A stretch of DNA of 64,000 nucleotides from Septoria linicola (GCA_024114885.1 CP099426.1:992001-1056000); one strand, 5' to 3'; counted from the stretch's first letter, positions 23,667-34,659 are shown. A program made the numbers and translations. Notes: generated by a model from the letters alone, not told the origin.

Positions 23667-25924
23667 CCAGATATAAAGGCTATTAAGTAGTATACTAATA
23701 TAATCTTCTTTAAAGATAAGCTAGGTAGAGAATTAGACTTAAATATTAAGATCAAGAATCTCCCTAGTTCAGCTCTAGAAAGAAGACCTATTAGAAGGCT
23801 AAGAACTATTAGCTAGCCTACTCTATAAGCTAGTAGGAGTACCCTAGGTGCTCCTAGTCTAGGCTAGTAGAAGCCTCCTCTCTCTTAGCTATTAGTATAG
23901 GTTTAGGAAGGAAAGAAACTTTTTATATAACTTCTACCTCTACTAGAAGATATAGGAGAGTATAGAAAATTCCTAGACTAAGGGAAAGTTAAGAAAGAAT
24001 CTAAGAATTCTGCCTAAGAAACTATAGAGGTAGATTAGGAGTAGATAGCCTTAAGGCAAACTCTTAGAAAGAGGAAAGTATCCTAAGAACTTAATAGATT
24101 TAACTAGAAGCTAAAGCTAATTAGGCTTAAGCTAGATTAGAATAGTTAGCTAGACAAGGAAATGCTTCTAGAGTATTAGGCTTTCTTCTTAGCTATAAGC
24201 TCTATTAACCTAGGTATCCTATAGGACCTAGAATTCTTAGAGGAAGTTAAAGAGATTATATTCTTAGCTACTAAAGAAGTAGGAATATATAAATAGGAGG
24301 TTCTAATCCTAAGGAACTATAAGGAAGTAGTAAGTAATCTTAAGTAGGGTTATCTCTAGTAAGAAGCTATTTAGAAGAAGCTAGATATACTTATAAGTAA
24401 TAATACCTAGACTATAGTAGTCCTACTAAAAGAGGCTAACCTAGTTACCTTAAGATAGGTCTTTAATATTAAGAGAAAGCTTAGTAGAGCTATTGAAAAG
24501 TTCAAGGCAAGACTAGTTATAAGAGGGTTCTCTTAAAAGTATAGAGTAGACTATATAGAAACTTTTGCTTTTATAGTTAGGTAGGATACTCTAAGAGGAT
24601 TCATAGCTATAGTCTATAAGAAGGACCTGGTTCTACACTAAGTAGATATAAATAATATATTTATAGAGAGTACCCTATATAAGGACATCTATATAATCCT
24701 ACTACTAGGTGTTAACCTACTAACTAGTATAGTCTTATAAGTTCTAAGGAGTCTCTATAGGCTAAAGCAAGCTATAAGAGACTAGAATCAGCTATATATA
24801 TTAAAGCTAAAAGGAATAGGATTCAGACAATTAGAAGTGGACCTATGTCTTCTAATCTATAAGAAAAGGAAAGACCTAATAATCCTAATCTATATTAATA
24901 ACATACCTATTACTATAGAGAGACTAGAAGATGTCCTCTAGTTTAAAGACTAACTTAGTAAGGTCTTTAAGATTAAAGATCTTAGAGAACTAGACAAGAT
25001 TCTTAGAATAAGACTAATAAGAAATAGATAGTAAGGCTAGCTGAAACTTGACTAGAAGCACTATATCTAAGAGAACCTAGCTAAGATAGGAATAGGTTAA
25101 GAGACTATATTACTAACTCTTTTACTAATAGACAGCTATAAAAGTCTAAAGCCTACTAGACTAAATAATAAAAGGTGTAATAAATAAGAGTACTAATCTA
25201 TTATTAGAATATAGATATAGCTTATAACTGTTATAAGACTAGACATTTTATTTGCCCTTAGAAGATTAAGCTCCTATATTAGTAATCTAATAGTAGGACA
25301 TATAAAGGCTCTAAAGAAGCTAACTAGATACCTAAGATCAAACCTAGACCTTAGTCTAAGATACTTAAGGAATAGTTAAGGCTACCTTACTAGATATATA
25401 GACTCTAACTATATAATAGACAAGACTAATAGAGTCTCAATCCTTAGATATGTCTTCTTCCTTTATAGTACACTAATCTCCTAGATAAGTAAGAAGTAGA
25501 AATCTGTAGCTATATCTATAATAGAAGCTAAATACATAGCTATAGGAGCATATATAAAACAGTTATAGTTCCTTAGTACTCTTTTAAGAGAGCTTAGATA
25601 CCTAGAGTTAGTAGGAGAATGTTCTTACTAACTAAGGATCCTTAGTAACTAGGAAACTGTTACTAGAATCAGGCCAATTTAGCTAAAAGGTAATAACTAA
25701 GCTACCCTTACTCTAGTTAAGGACTTACATGTTTATAACAAGTCTAAATATATTAATATCTTATATAATGCTATAAGAAAGCTCTAGTAGAACAGACTTA
25801 TCTCTATAGAATATATAAATATAAAAGAGATAGTAGTAGATAGTCTTACTAAGCTAAAGAATAGACTATAGTTTTAGGAGTTTATAAGGTAGCTCTACCT
25901 TATATAAGAGATATATAAAAGATA
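23667..25924 (+). pseudogene. Copia C-terminal pol of element C (RT and RNase H)
   Basis: Continuation of the element C polyprotein after the hAT insertion. The reverse transcriptase palm reads YINN instead of YVDD (24891-24902). The RNase H end contains SKKQKSVAISTIEAKYIAIG and the closing EYINIKEIVVDSLTKL. It is colinear with elements A and B and shares their stops only in part, so some RIP hits are independent. Confidence 0.88.
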
Positions 25925-26569
25925 ACTCTAAGCCTTAGAGCTGAACTAAGAAGAGTCTAAAAGAAAGATTTTAGTTACTTAACTCCTCCTTAGTTAGACT
26001 TTATAAAGTCCTAAATACTCTTACTAATGTTAGACCTATTACTAACTATAATATTACTATATAGCACCTAGCTAAACTAGACACTCTCTAAGGCCAAGTA
26101 CTAGTTAATATTAAAGACCTCCTCTATAGTAGCTATTATCTCCTCTACTAGTATATAGTTACTCTACTCCCTAGCTTAATATAAGATCCCTATAGCTAAG
26201 AATAGTATACCCTAAAGACTATTAGGGAACTAAGAAGCTATATAGAATATAACTAAGTAAGGGACTAGGCTATAAGGAATCTAGAGAGCTATTAGAATTA
26301 GCTATAAGAAAGGATAGAAGCAACTTACTAGATAGTCCATATCCTAAACAATCTACTCCTATATAAGAGAGGAGGAAGATCTTATAGAAGGTATTTCTTT
26401 TACCTTTTTGTAGAAGATAGTAGTATAGAAAGTTTATTAGATTAATAGTTAGTACTATCTAGTTATTAGTCTAAAAAGTAAGTACTTAATAACTAATCAA
26501 GATTAGGACTAGTATTTAAGTACTATAGATAATCTATTAAAAGATCTAACTATATAGCATAAGTAGGAG

Positions 26570-26846
26570 TGTTAAGAATATATCCTAGATAGTTAGTCTA
26601 GATATAGACTTCTAAGTATAGTTCTAGATACCTAAGGTATCTACCTAAGGCTTAGTAAGAGGTATATCTTGCTTCTCTCTCTTCTCTTCTTAGATAACTA
26701 ACTTAATTAACTTTGTATTTAGTTCCTAGTATATTACTACTATACTATATATATAAGTTAGTTCAAGATTAATCCCCTATTCTTCTTTACTACGCTATAC
26801 CCTCCTTGACATTATATAGTATATAATACGCCCTCTACTTTTAATA
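26570..26846 (+). repeat. 3' LTR of copia element C
   Basis: 277 bases; this copy keeps the canonical TGTTAAG start. A purine run, AAGTAGGAG, sits just upstream as a likely polypurine tract. Followed by the GAGAA duplication at 26847-26851. Confidence 0.9.
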
Positions 26847-26851
26847 GAGAA

Positions 26852-27690
26852 GACTATTCTAACTATAGTAATTAGGCCCTCCTATCTATAGCTCGAAGGT
26901 TTTATACTTCTTTCTTAGATACTAAATCTTATTAGGTAATTTCTTACTATAAAGGTAGTATACGTACTAAAGGACTTATAAGTATACTTTAGCTTAAGGA
27001 CGCGTAGATAAACGACTAGAGAATTGTTTTCTAGTAAGTCTATAGAAGAGGAAAGATAGTAGATAGAAAGCGTATCTTAGAAGTATTATATCTTCTAATC
27101 GGTATAGGCTATCGCTAGTTTATAACCTTAACTATATCTCTCGCTAAGCTCTATATATTATTTATACTTTATAGAACATATTTATTAACTAAGTTTACGA
27201 GGTCTATCTTACTCTTCGAAAAAAAATAAGATCTAAAAATAATTAGCTAAGAGTATACTAAAAAAAGAATAGTAACGTAACCTAATTAATACTTTTAGTA
27301 TATATAGACTCTTTACTCCTATTTATAAACAAATCGTCCTTCTATACTACTACCCTTTATAACGTAAATCGTTACCTTCGTTATTATAAGTTAAAGTAGT
27401 TAAAGAGGAAGAAGGTTAAGTAGAGCTATAGTATATATACTTAGAAGGAAAACTTCTATCTCTCTACTACGAGAGACGCTATCTAGCGTACTAAATAGTA
27501 GGAAGTATACTTATTCCGTTATAGATAGTAATTTATACTTTATAATAGAAATTATAGCTCGCTTATAAGTTCGTAGGAAGCTATAGCTACTCGTATATAG
27601 AGACTAACCTTATCTGCCGACGAGATACTAATCTAGTCCCTATTACCCCTATAGCCTACTATAAAGGTGTTATTACTTACTAAGACGCGG
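26852..27690. mobile_element. Degenerate RIPed repeat right of copia C
   Basis: About 840 bases of CpA/TpG-depleted sequence that continue the target into which copia C inserted. Segment 27192-27316 is an inverted copy of 12172-12290 in the left flank, including a T-run or A-run between AGAGTCTA and CTCGTAAACT blocks. This may be part of a gypsy LTR or a second repeat in opposite orientation. No coding remnant recognised. Composition becomes normal at about 27690. Confidence 0.55.
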
Positions 27691-28724
27691 AGGCTATCAC
27701 GTGCGCGGCGCTACGTAGTTCCGAGTCAACAGGGTCAGATCTTTACGTGTACGCGACAGGGACCTTGTACACATATCTAGTCCTAATCCAACAAATCTTG
27801 CTCGGACCATACTATATTCGATTTGTGACTTCACGTCAGTGCTGGCATCCAAGCCTTGACCTCTCATTGCCTGGCATTAATGTGTGAGAACATTCAAGAG
27901 CTCGTCTACACAAGACAAGTCTATAAATTCAGTCAGGATGCACGCTCGCTGCGCAGACAGGATGCTAAAGCCTAGCGAGGTGTGCAGCTCCTATTGAGTT
28001 AGACCCTACTGGCTGCTCAAGTACAGCTCCATTGCGACTCCAGTCGATGCCCAACCTTCGACTACGACAACGTCGCGATCATGCCTTGGATCTGGCTCGT
28101 GCGACGGAATGAAAGCGTTATGCTGACGAGGTCTGCCATCTGACATTGCTCCACCAATGCATACTCTTTCTATACGCCATACGACATGAGCTCGATGTCT
28201 GGGAGCTTGCTCATCCTCCTGACTGTAGCTTTGTCTCCACAAAGTCGATATTGCTCCGTTGCTCTTTCGATGCCGATTATTTATCACTCGTGCGCGAGCT
28301 TTTGCATGCTTTCAACTGCTGGCCCTAGCATCTTGCATGAAGGCCGTTTCGGGAGGGAGATCAACTGACAGTACATTCAAGAGTTCATCGCACGTCGATA
28401 ACGTTCGTGCGGGCGATCGATGTCAAGCATGCAATTGGAGCCTGCCGTCATAGCAGTACAGATATCCTGGCTCACGAGGTTAGGTGATGTCGTTATAAGA
28501 TCCACATACTGAACGTCCAAGTGTTCCTGAAGATCAGATCCACCAAAATGGCATAATGACGAATGACGGTCCACTGACATCATCGCAGGAGAGTTTTATT
28601 AGTATGCTGTCTCGTGCTCCGCTACGTCTTGCTACCATTGAATACGCACACTACACATTCAAGCTTCGAAATTCACAAGCACTCTATATCAACACCCAGA
28701 ACGATCAACACACCTCAAAACATC
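27691..28724. other. Transition from RIP block to gene space, no gene seen
   Basis: Normal base composition returns abruptly with CACGTG-containing GC-rich sequence. Only short overlapping frames occur (for example 28006-28287 minus), without recognisable protein features. The last 100-200 bases are presumably the promoter and leader of the gene starting at 28725. Confidence 0.5.
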
Positions 28725-29208
28725 ATGTCTGCATCTCAATCCAACGTTGGCGGCCGCGGCACATACGAGGCTGGTGACCAGGTGTGCCCCACCACCCCTC
28801 ACCAACGCGCTGAACACTACTGATGTACAACAGAGAAATGTCAAGGACTCCGAGCTTCGCGAGGCTGCCGAGGAGCAGCGCTTCCAAGAGGGCAAGGAGA
28901 ACTCTCACCAGGCCAACGACCCAAAAGATGAGCGCTCGATTGCCAACCGCCTAGCCCGTGAGGAGAAGCGCGAGAACGAGCCAGAGAAGGAGCTCAGTAA
29001 GGAGGACAAGGAGAGCAAGAAGGATGCCACGCTACCTGTAGGTCGAGAGTCATGAGATATTTCGTGAACTTCACTAACAAAAGGTTACTAGGCCATTAAC
29101 CACGGCAACGAGCCATCAAAGGGCGCGAAGATCGACCAGGAGCTCAGAGAAGAAGAGGAGGCCGAGCTCAAGAAGAAGGGCGACTTTGGTCCTTCCGCGT
29201 CGAACTAG
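28725..29208 (+). CDS. Small hydrophilic LEA-like stress protein
   Basis: Three exons (28725-28781, 28834-29037, 29092-29208) with two GT..AG introns of 52 and 54 bases, giving 125 residues. The ATG is in context CATCATGTC. The product MSASQSNVGGRGTYEAGDQ... is almost devoid of hydrophobic residues, very rich in Glu, Lys, Asp and Arg, and ends with HGNEPSKGAKIDQEL, an acidic helix and KKKGDFGP. This resembles small disordered Pezizomycotina proteins usually linked to stress or desiccation (LEA-like), a resemblance of type rather than a proven family. No signal peptide or membrane segment. It is the first gene next to the transposon block. The role is inferred. Confidence 0.75.
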
Positions 29209-29403
29209 AGCCGAGTTTCCACGGACTATTATGGATGTACTGGATGGGCATTGGGAATGCACCACAGCGCGGAGCTTCATGATTACATGCGTAGATGACA
29301 TGATTGAGCGAAAGAGCTCACTGGCATACAGCTTGCCCTAGAAAAAAGCACAGAAGCTACTTGATACCCAGACTTACCTCCACTCATCGCCCATACTAAG
29401 TTG

Positions 29404-29982
29404 TCATGACGCCCAGCTGATCGCATTGCTAGTATCACTCTTGCCACTGCCAACAGACATGACCATTCCATCTGCCTCGATTAGATCGATGTACTTGTGT
29501 GGTATCGAAACGACGGCGAACCATTCCAGACTGTCGCGTTTGTGATTCCACCAGTTGAGGCCTTGTGTTGCAGAGTCCGTCGAGAATAGGGCGCACTCCC
29601 AACCAGGACTTCTTAAGACTGGAAACCTGACACCCTTTGCTAACTCCACATACTCCCACTCAAACCTGCTCAGGTCGATCCTGTACGTTCTCACATCTTG
29701 TCTTCTCTTCTTGAAAAGACGTCTGCGGTGCTCAGAAGAGGCCCATGTCTCGGATGTGGTGGTGGATATGAACAGTGGATATGTTGCGTCTCCTGTCTTA
29801 CTGGGCTCGAGCTGACCGTCGAGAGCTCGCGCTGATATGATGTCCTCCCAAGAAGCTCCGATGTGAGTTCCTGTGTCGAAGTCGCCAGAGTCATTGTTTG
29901 GAAGAGTATATGAAGTGCTGTCTGTCACACGATAGAGGCAAGCAGGTTTGGCGGGTGTAGGTATCGTTAGGAAGGTACGCAT
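29404..29982 (-). CDS. DUF7587-like protein
   Basis: Single-exon reading of 192 residues from ATG at 29982 (an in-frame GTG upstream is unlikely as a fungal start). The N-terminal ACLYRVTDSTSY, then a PLFISTTTSETWASSE stretch and a YRIDLSRFEWEYV strand, resemble the pattern of fungal DUF7587 proteins (a YRV-D opening, then a phrase about FISTT and Trp-Ala), which look like ADP-ribosyltransferase-fold domains of unknown role. The C-terminus has VVSIPHKYIDLIEADG. No signal peptide or membrane segment. A conserved upstream frame at 30008-30244 could be an additional exon, but the splice that joins them in frame (29918-30011) would remove the YRV segment. Family call is from memory of the pattern. 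Confidence 0.6.
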   Translation of the reverse strand: MRTFLTIPTPAKPACLYRVTDSTSYTLPNNDSGDFDTGTHIGASWEDIISARALDGQLEPSKTGDATYPLFISTTTSETWASSEHRRRLFKKRRQDVRTYRIDLSRFEWEYVELAKGVRFPVLRSPGWECALFSTDSATQGLNWWNHKRDSLEWFAVVSIPHKYIDLIEADGMVMSVGSGKSDTSNAISWAS

Positions 29983-30007
29983 GTTGTTCGAGAGCACTGC
30001 TGTTAGC

Positions 30008-30244
30008 TTACCTCAACCCACGGGCCTCGAGTACATTATATCCGGAAATCAGTGGCCTGTCTCCTGACCATCGACCAAAGTGCACCCGGCCTTGGTCCCA
30101 TTGGCCAATCTGTGGTCTACGATAATCACGCGACAGCAGTATAAACGAGCTTCCGCGAGCCAGGTACATGTTGTCGAATTCATATGCTTCTAATAGGCTT
30201 CCTCTGCTTCCTATTGCTTGGGGACAAGCAGACTTGAGAGTCAT
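30008..30244 (-). CDS. Short upstream reading frame, possibly an exon of the DUF7587-like gene
   Basis: 78-codon frame from ATG at 30244, MTLKSACPQAIGSRGS..., ending at a TAA that overlaps a GTAAGC donor-like site (30006-30011). It could be a 5' exon of the gene at 29404-29982 or a separate small frame. No family recognised. Low confidence. Confidence 0.3.
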   Translation of the reverse strand: MTLKSACPQAIGSRGSLLEAYEFDNMYLARGSSFILLSRDYRRPQIGQWDQGRVHFGRWSGDRPLISGYNVLEARGLR

Positions 30245-30783
30245 TTGGTGTGATGCAGGGTAAATGACTGGTCAGAGAGGCGGTCTGAAGAGTGCGTTCA
30301 CGAACTAGCTCCGTGCCACTGGGCCGCTTGCGAGGAAGACCATGTCAAGGTTGACTACGCACGGTCTCGTGATACCGATATCTCGGACCGTAATGAGACT
30401 TTCGGGGTTTGAGCGACGACGATATCGGCTGCGACAAGACGATACCAATGGCGCAGTGTGCTAGTATGCCAGGGACGAGGTTCCCACGGTGTCATGTCAT
30501 TACTTCTACTCTTCTCGTATATGGACTGCTGGGTAACACGGAACGAAAAATTCTCTGGGCTTGTATGTAAGCGCGTGAGATAGGATAAAAGCATGACAAC
30601 AGAGGTTTTTGAGGTAGTGAGGACCTACGCCGACACGACGCAGCGCTACTGCCCTGGATACTGGTGTAGGCGACTTTCTATAGGATTGCTGTTGCTTGGC
30701 ATAAATACTGACTAAGCCGAAAAAGTCTCGACCTCGAACTTTTGTGATCTGCAGCAAAAGTCGACCACTAACCATCAAACATA
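30245..30783. other. Intergenic region upstream of URB1
   Basis: About 540 bases between divergent genes. Only short frames without recognisable features. Presumably holds promoters for both directions. No clear TATA box. Confidence 0.4.
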
Positions 30784-33700
30784 ATGTCTAAGCGAGAGCG
30801 GCAGGAGGAGGAGGGCGATAGGCCACCAAAGAGGGCCCGAGCAGAGCATCAGCCAGCGCAGGTGTTTGAGGTTGAATATGCGCGAGATCTCCAGCGGTAT
30901 CTGGTCTTTCGCCAAGATGGAGAGCAGCAACAGCTCCTGAACGGCATCGCATCCTTCAAGGCATTCCTCGAGAGCATCTTGTATCACAAAGAAGAAGAGA
31001 ATCGTGGACGGCAAATCTCAATCTTGAGAGAGTATCTGGACTCACAAAAGCCAGATGATCCTAAAGATACTGAGCGTCCTTTCCTCTCCCAGTTGTGGCA
31101 AGCATGGTCTTTCGCGAACCAGAATAACAAGGACTACTTGGCATCGACAATATGCGCAGTACTCTCTTTGCTACTAAAAACACTGTCTGGGATTCTGGAC
31201 TTTCGTGAACATGGACTGCTTCTATGCCGGACGATATTGCAGCATCAACACATCCGGCTGGTGAAACGATGTCTAGATGGACCGAAGCACAAGGACTTCA
31301 TCATATCGCCATCTCTGAGACTGTTGATTGAAGTAACCACGTTCGATGGAGGAGTCCTTGCTCGGGAAGTGTACAAACGTCGTGAGCAGACTTTTGACAC
31401 TAGCACGATTCGGCGCAATCTTGGCTTGGTGAAGTTCGACGTTCCAGATGAAGAAGCGCGTAAGAGGCCATCTGTGCGTATATTAACTGTGCGATACGTT
31501 GTGGCGCTGTTCAAGCATCTCCACGAGGGTGGCAAGATCGACATCTTGAAGAGCAAGCCACTTTGCACTGCACTTTTCCAATTCGTCTCAAATGACCCGG
31601 CGGACCTGGTAGCAGAGCTTTTGGCGACGGTCGAGCAGAACGTGTTGAAGGACGAAAGTGTGCCTCGGACGACAAAAGCAGCTCTCCTGACGCCACAGAC
31701 CCTTGAGAGGGTGACAGCTATCGCGACTTGCAGCAATGAAGATCACGCCGCGGCCGATCGAGCGTTTCAATGGCTCAGGTCGGTGTGCAGTAAGGAGTCT
31801 TATGGCGTACTCAGATCGGCCGGTTGGTATCCACCAGGCACAACAGAAGATCGCTCGAATCGTTCAGACGAAAGCATTGATCTCGGTTTGGAAAGTCTAG
31901 GCTTCTACGACCGCGACGAGATGATCAACATCCGGAACACCACTCTGTTGTCCTACGTAAATACCTTGCGTGCGCATTCGGAGCAGCGGGAGCGCGAGCT
32001 GCTACTCGTATGCTTCGCGTCAGCTCCAGAACTGGTTGCAGCATACTTTGCCAACAGTAAGCTCCAATTGGACCCCAAACTCTCCAACACCTGGATCGGG
32101 TATGCCTCACTTATGTTTGAGATTGTTGCTCAGGATGTGCCCAGCAAGTTCGGAGAAGGAGGCGGATCACTGCAACTCCCACCACAAAGCGTGATCATGA
32201 TCGAAAGCGTCCTGCCGAAGCCTCTGACCTTGCAAGTTCTGAATCGTTGTCTGAGCCAGGATGAAGATCTGGTCACATTCTTCGCAGTTCGAATCCTCGT
32301 GGTTGCCGTTCAAAAGCTGAACAGCATCTTGGCTCAGCTACGTCAACACCAAGATAGTGGACTATGGCAAGAGGCGGGAGAACGACTTGTCCAGCGCTTT
32401 ATCGAGAGGGCGCCTAAGCTCAAGGATATCTTTGCTGTCTTCAGGAAAATGCCAGATGACGGACAGCACGCCATGCAGCGAGAGGCGATCACGAGATTGA
32501 TGCAGCTTTACTACGAAGTAATCCCTGTACAGGCACTGGAAGATCCAATAGACATCTCAAATGCGCTGACTGCTGCGCTCATTCGCAGCGAGGAGCCTGT
32601 AACGAATTCACACGATGAGACCAGCGGCTTACGAAAGTTAGAGCTGGAGCATTTGCTCAGCATTGCTGGACTCAGCACTGGCATGCGTTGGTTCCATAAG
32701 CAAGGTGGTCTTACATTCACGCCGATAGTCACCCTTCTTCGCCTTCACCGAAAAGAGGTGACGAGTCTAGGAACGCGAACACTCTTGCAGGACGTACTAA
32801 CGGAGAACGGCATCTTGAACAGCGACATCGAAGACGAGCAGCAATCGCCGTTCGACGCTCTGCTCGCCAGTGTTCTGGACTTGGAAGATGACAGTCTTGT
32901 CTGGCACTTCATCGACGACTGCATTGGACGTGCTACGCGCAAGCCTGTCAAGTACGTTGATGACCTTGAGGAGCTCAGCGAGGATTCCACAGAGGAGAAG
33001 GCGGAGCAATTGCCGAGTGTCCTCGCCGCTGTTGTTCTGGAGCAGGCCCCGTTTGCTGCTGCAAAGTCGAATGAGCAAGGAAAAGCAGAAGGCTCATGGC
33101 TGCTTCTGTTCCTGGAGACCCTTCGCCTCACTTCGGACAAAGGTGGTATCCTCAAGACTGTGGTTCGTAGTGCCACGAAGATCGTAGGCAAGGAAGCAAA
33201 AGTGCGCAAGGAACAAGCGTCGCTATCCCTTCAAAAGCTACGTGACGCACTGCCAACGAAAGCTGCTCCTCCCAGTGATGAGCAGTCTACTACAGCACCC
33301 GAAACAGTTGCTCTGACCTTCTCTCCACCCCCAGCCGAGCGCTCCAACCATCCTGAACTCTACCGCTGGTCCCAAAAAGACATCGACCTCGCCATCGAAG
33401 ACGGCGACATCTCCGCCCTCGTCCTCTGCCTCTGCTCTCAACACAACGACATCCGCCGCCAAGCCCTCATCCAACTCAACAAAATCAAACTCCTCATCCG
33501 CCCCACCGCTCCTCTCGACCCCGAAACCCTCTCCTCCGACCACGCACACATCTCCCTCCTCATCGGCGAACTCACCGAAACCTTCGAACTGCACTACCTC
33601 CCCCATGCAGACCTGCCCCTCCCTTATCTCGCCGGTACATTCGCCTCCCGGGCCCTCGCAATCCAATTTCAACCATCCCACTTCCTCTACGCCAAACTCA

Positions 33701-34194
33701 ACCACTTCCTCATCCGTGGCGCAAAATGGGACATCAAACGCCTGCCACGCTACTGGATCGAACACACATTCCTCGCCGAACCCGAAGATGACGATGCGTA
33801 TTGGAAAGAAGTCCAGTGGGTATTGGACTGGCTTGTAGATGGTTTGCGTACACGGCAAGATCTGGAGGTTCTGAGAAAGGGTGATCAGAGGAAAGGTGCG
33901 GCGAAGAAGCCCGAGGTCATGGAGATGGTGTTGGCGATGTGGACGAGTGTTGGCGCGAAGAGGATTAAGGCGATCAGGGAGAGGATTGCGGAGTTGGTGT
34001 TTAGGGCGGGGTGTGTGGAAGGTGGAAGTGATGTGCTGGTTACGAGGAGTGGGGTGTTGAGTTGGTTGGACATGGTTGCGGAGGAGGAAGCTGGTGGAAG
34101 TGGTGTTGTGGCAGGGCTGAAGGAGAAGCTGAGTCAGACGTGCGATAAAGAGAGGATTGGAGTCTGGAAAGGGTTGAAGGTGCTGGCTGCGTAG
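30784..34194 (+). CDS. URB1: Ribosome biogenesis protein Urb1/Npa1
   Basis: Single-exon protein of 1136 residues from an ATG in context ATAATGTCT. The start MSKRERQEEEGDRPPKRARAE is a basic nuclear signal-like segment. The Npa1-type N-terminal region follows (about residues 45-400: LLNGIASFKAFLESILYHK, FREHGLLLCRTILQHQHIRLVKRCLDG, SPSLRLLIEVTTFDGG). The helical middle is less conserved, and the C-terminal NopRA1-like region (about 860-1080) holds YRWSQKDIDLAIEDGD and YLAGTFASRALAIQF. In yeast the family acts in the nucleolus in early 60S pre-ribosome assembly. Length fits filamentous fungal homologues, which are shorter than yeast Urb1. Third-position GC rises strongly after about 33300. It neighbours POP5 and ESF1. 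Confidence 0.9.
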   Translation: MSKRERQEEEGDRPPKRARAEHQPAQVFEVEYARDLQRYLVFRQDGEQQQLLNGIASFKAFLESILYHKEEENRGRQISILREYLDSQKPDDPKDTERPFLSQLWQAWSFANQNNKDYLASTICAVLSLLLKTLSGILDFREHGLLLCRTILQHQHIRLVKRCLDGPKHKDFIISPSLRLLIEVTTFDGGVLAREVYKRREQTFDTSTIRRNLGLVKFDVPDEEARKRPSVRILTVRYVVALFKHLHEGGKIDILKSKPLCTALFQFVSNDPADLVAELLATVEQNVLKDESVPRTTKAALLTPQTLERVTAIATCSNEDHAAADRAFQWLRSVCSKESYGVLRSAGWYPPGTTEDRSNRSDESIDLGLESLGFYDRDEMINIRNTTLLSYVNTLRAHSEQRERELLLVCFASAPELVAAYFANSKLQLDPKLSNTWIGYASLMFEIVAQDVPSKFGEGGGSLQLPPQSVIMIESVLPKPLTLQVLNRCLSQDEDLVTFFAVRILVVAVQKLNSILAQLRQHQDSGLWQEAGERLVQRFIERAPKLKDIFAVFRKMPDDGQHAMQREAITRLMQLYYEVIPVQALEDPIDISNALTAALIRSEEPVTNSHDETSGLRKLELEHLLSIAGLSTGMRWFHKQGGLTFTPIVTLLRLHRKEVTSLGTRTLLQDVLTENGILNSDIEDEQQSPFDALLASVLDLEDDSLVWHFIDDCIGRATRKPVKYVDDLEELSEDSTEEKAEQLPSVLAAVVLEQAPFAAAKSNEQGKAEGSWLLLFLETLRLTSDKGGILKTVVRSATKIVGKEAKVRKEQASLSLQKLRDALPTKAAPPSDEQSTTAPETVALTFSPPPAERSNHPELYRWSQKDIDLAIEDGDISALVLCLCSQHNDIRRQALIQLNKIKLLIRPTAPLDPETLSSDHAHISLLIGELTETFELHYLPHADLPLPYLAGTFASRALAIQFQPSHFLYAKLNHFLIRGAKWDIKRLPRYWIEHTFLAEPEDDDAYWKEVQWVLDWLVDGLRTRQDLEVLRKGDQRKGAAKKPEVMEMVLAMWTSVGAKRIKAIRERIAELVFRAGCVEGGSDVLVTRSGVLSWLDMVAEEEAGGSGVVAGLKEKLSQTCDKERIGVWKGLKVLAA

Positions 34195-34659
34195 AGCGAG
34201 TGAAAATGTAGCCTCAAAGTGCCATTGCGCCACGAGCTTTATAGAAGCCTTTTGCCATCGCCTCTGATCTACTCCAAACCAAATATCAAACACAACTATT
34301 CTGTCGCGTCACAGGCCAGAGTGTGTCGGCCGTGATTGTTCTTTCTCCTGCCCACACCAAAACTCGCAGCTGATGTGGGATCGTTCAGCGTCTGAGCCTG
34401 CATGCTCTGATTGAGTCATTGATGTCCCCGTACGCTCATCTTCTGTGATCATGTGGCGCTTATGGGCTCAAGGTCGACATTGGAATGCCGAAGTCTCTCC
34501 GTCAGATGCCACGGATCTCGAGTATCTGTGTGGAAGCTCGTACCACTGAGCTCGCTAATGCGCTTCGACGATGTCAGAGCTTACTTGGAGGACGTCAACA
34601 AGCTCAGCTTTCCACATCTGGTCACCTTTCACCGAAATATGCACCTTGCAGGCTTTTAC
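34195..34659. other. Intergenic region between convergent URB1 and POP5
   Basis: 465 bases holding the 3' regions of two convergent genes. I see no gene or RNA here. Confidence 0.5.

Larger units (their letters stand above)
12313..26846 (+). mobile_element. Complete copia element C, interrupted by a hAT transposon
   Basis: Full-length Ty1/copia element with 277-base LTRs at both ends and a GAGAA target duplication. Without the hAT insertion and its duplicated 8 bases it is about 6.3 kb. Internal order is leader (12590 on), gag, a CCHC zinc knuckle (13732-13773) whose first two Cys and His are all now Tyr, protease, GAG-pre-integrase (around 14610), integrase, then the hAT insertion in the integrase to reverse transcriptase interval. 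On the far side come the reverse transcriptase with YINN (24891-24902) and RNase H, ending near 25924. All frames are closed by TAG or TAA. The element lies in the older gypsy/RIP block. Confidence 0.92.

Noticed and set aside
28006..28583. Several overlapping short frames between the RIP block and the first gene
   Set aside because: Multiple frames on both strands are equally open and none has protein-like composition.
29918..30011. Intron joining the 30008-30244 frame to the DUF7587-like gene
   Set aside because: It joins in frame but deletes the YRV segment that supports the family call; left as an open alternative.
33238..34293. 351-codon minus-strand frame
   Set aside because: Antisense to the URB1 3' part where third-position GC is high; no protein-like features.
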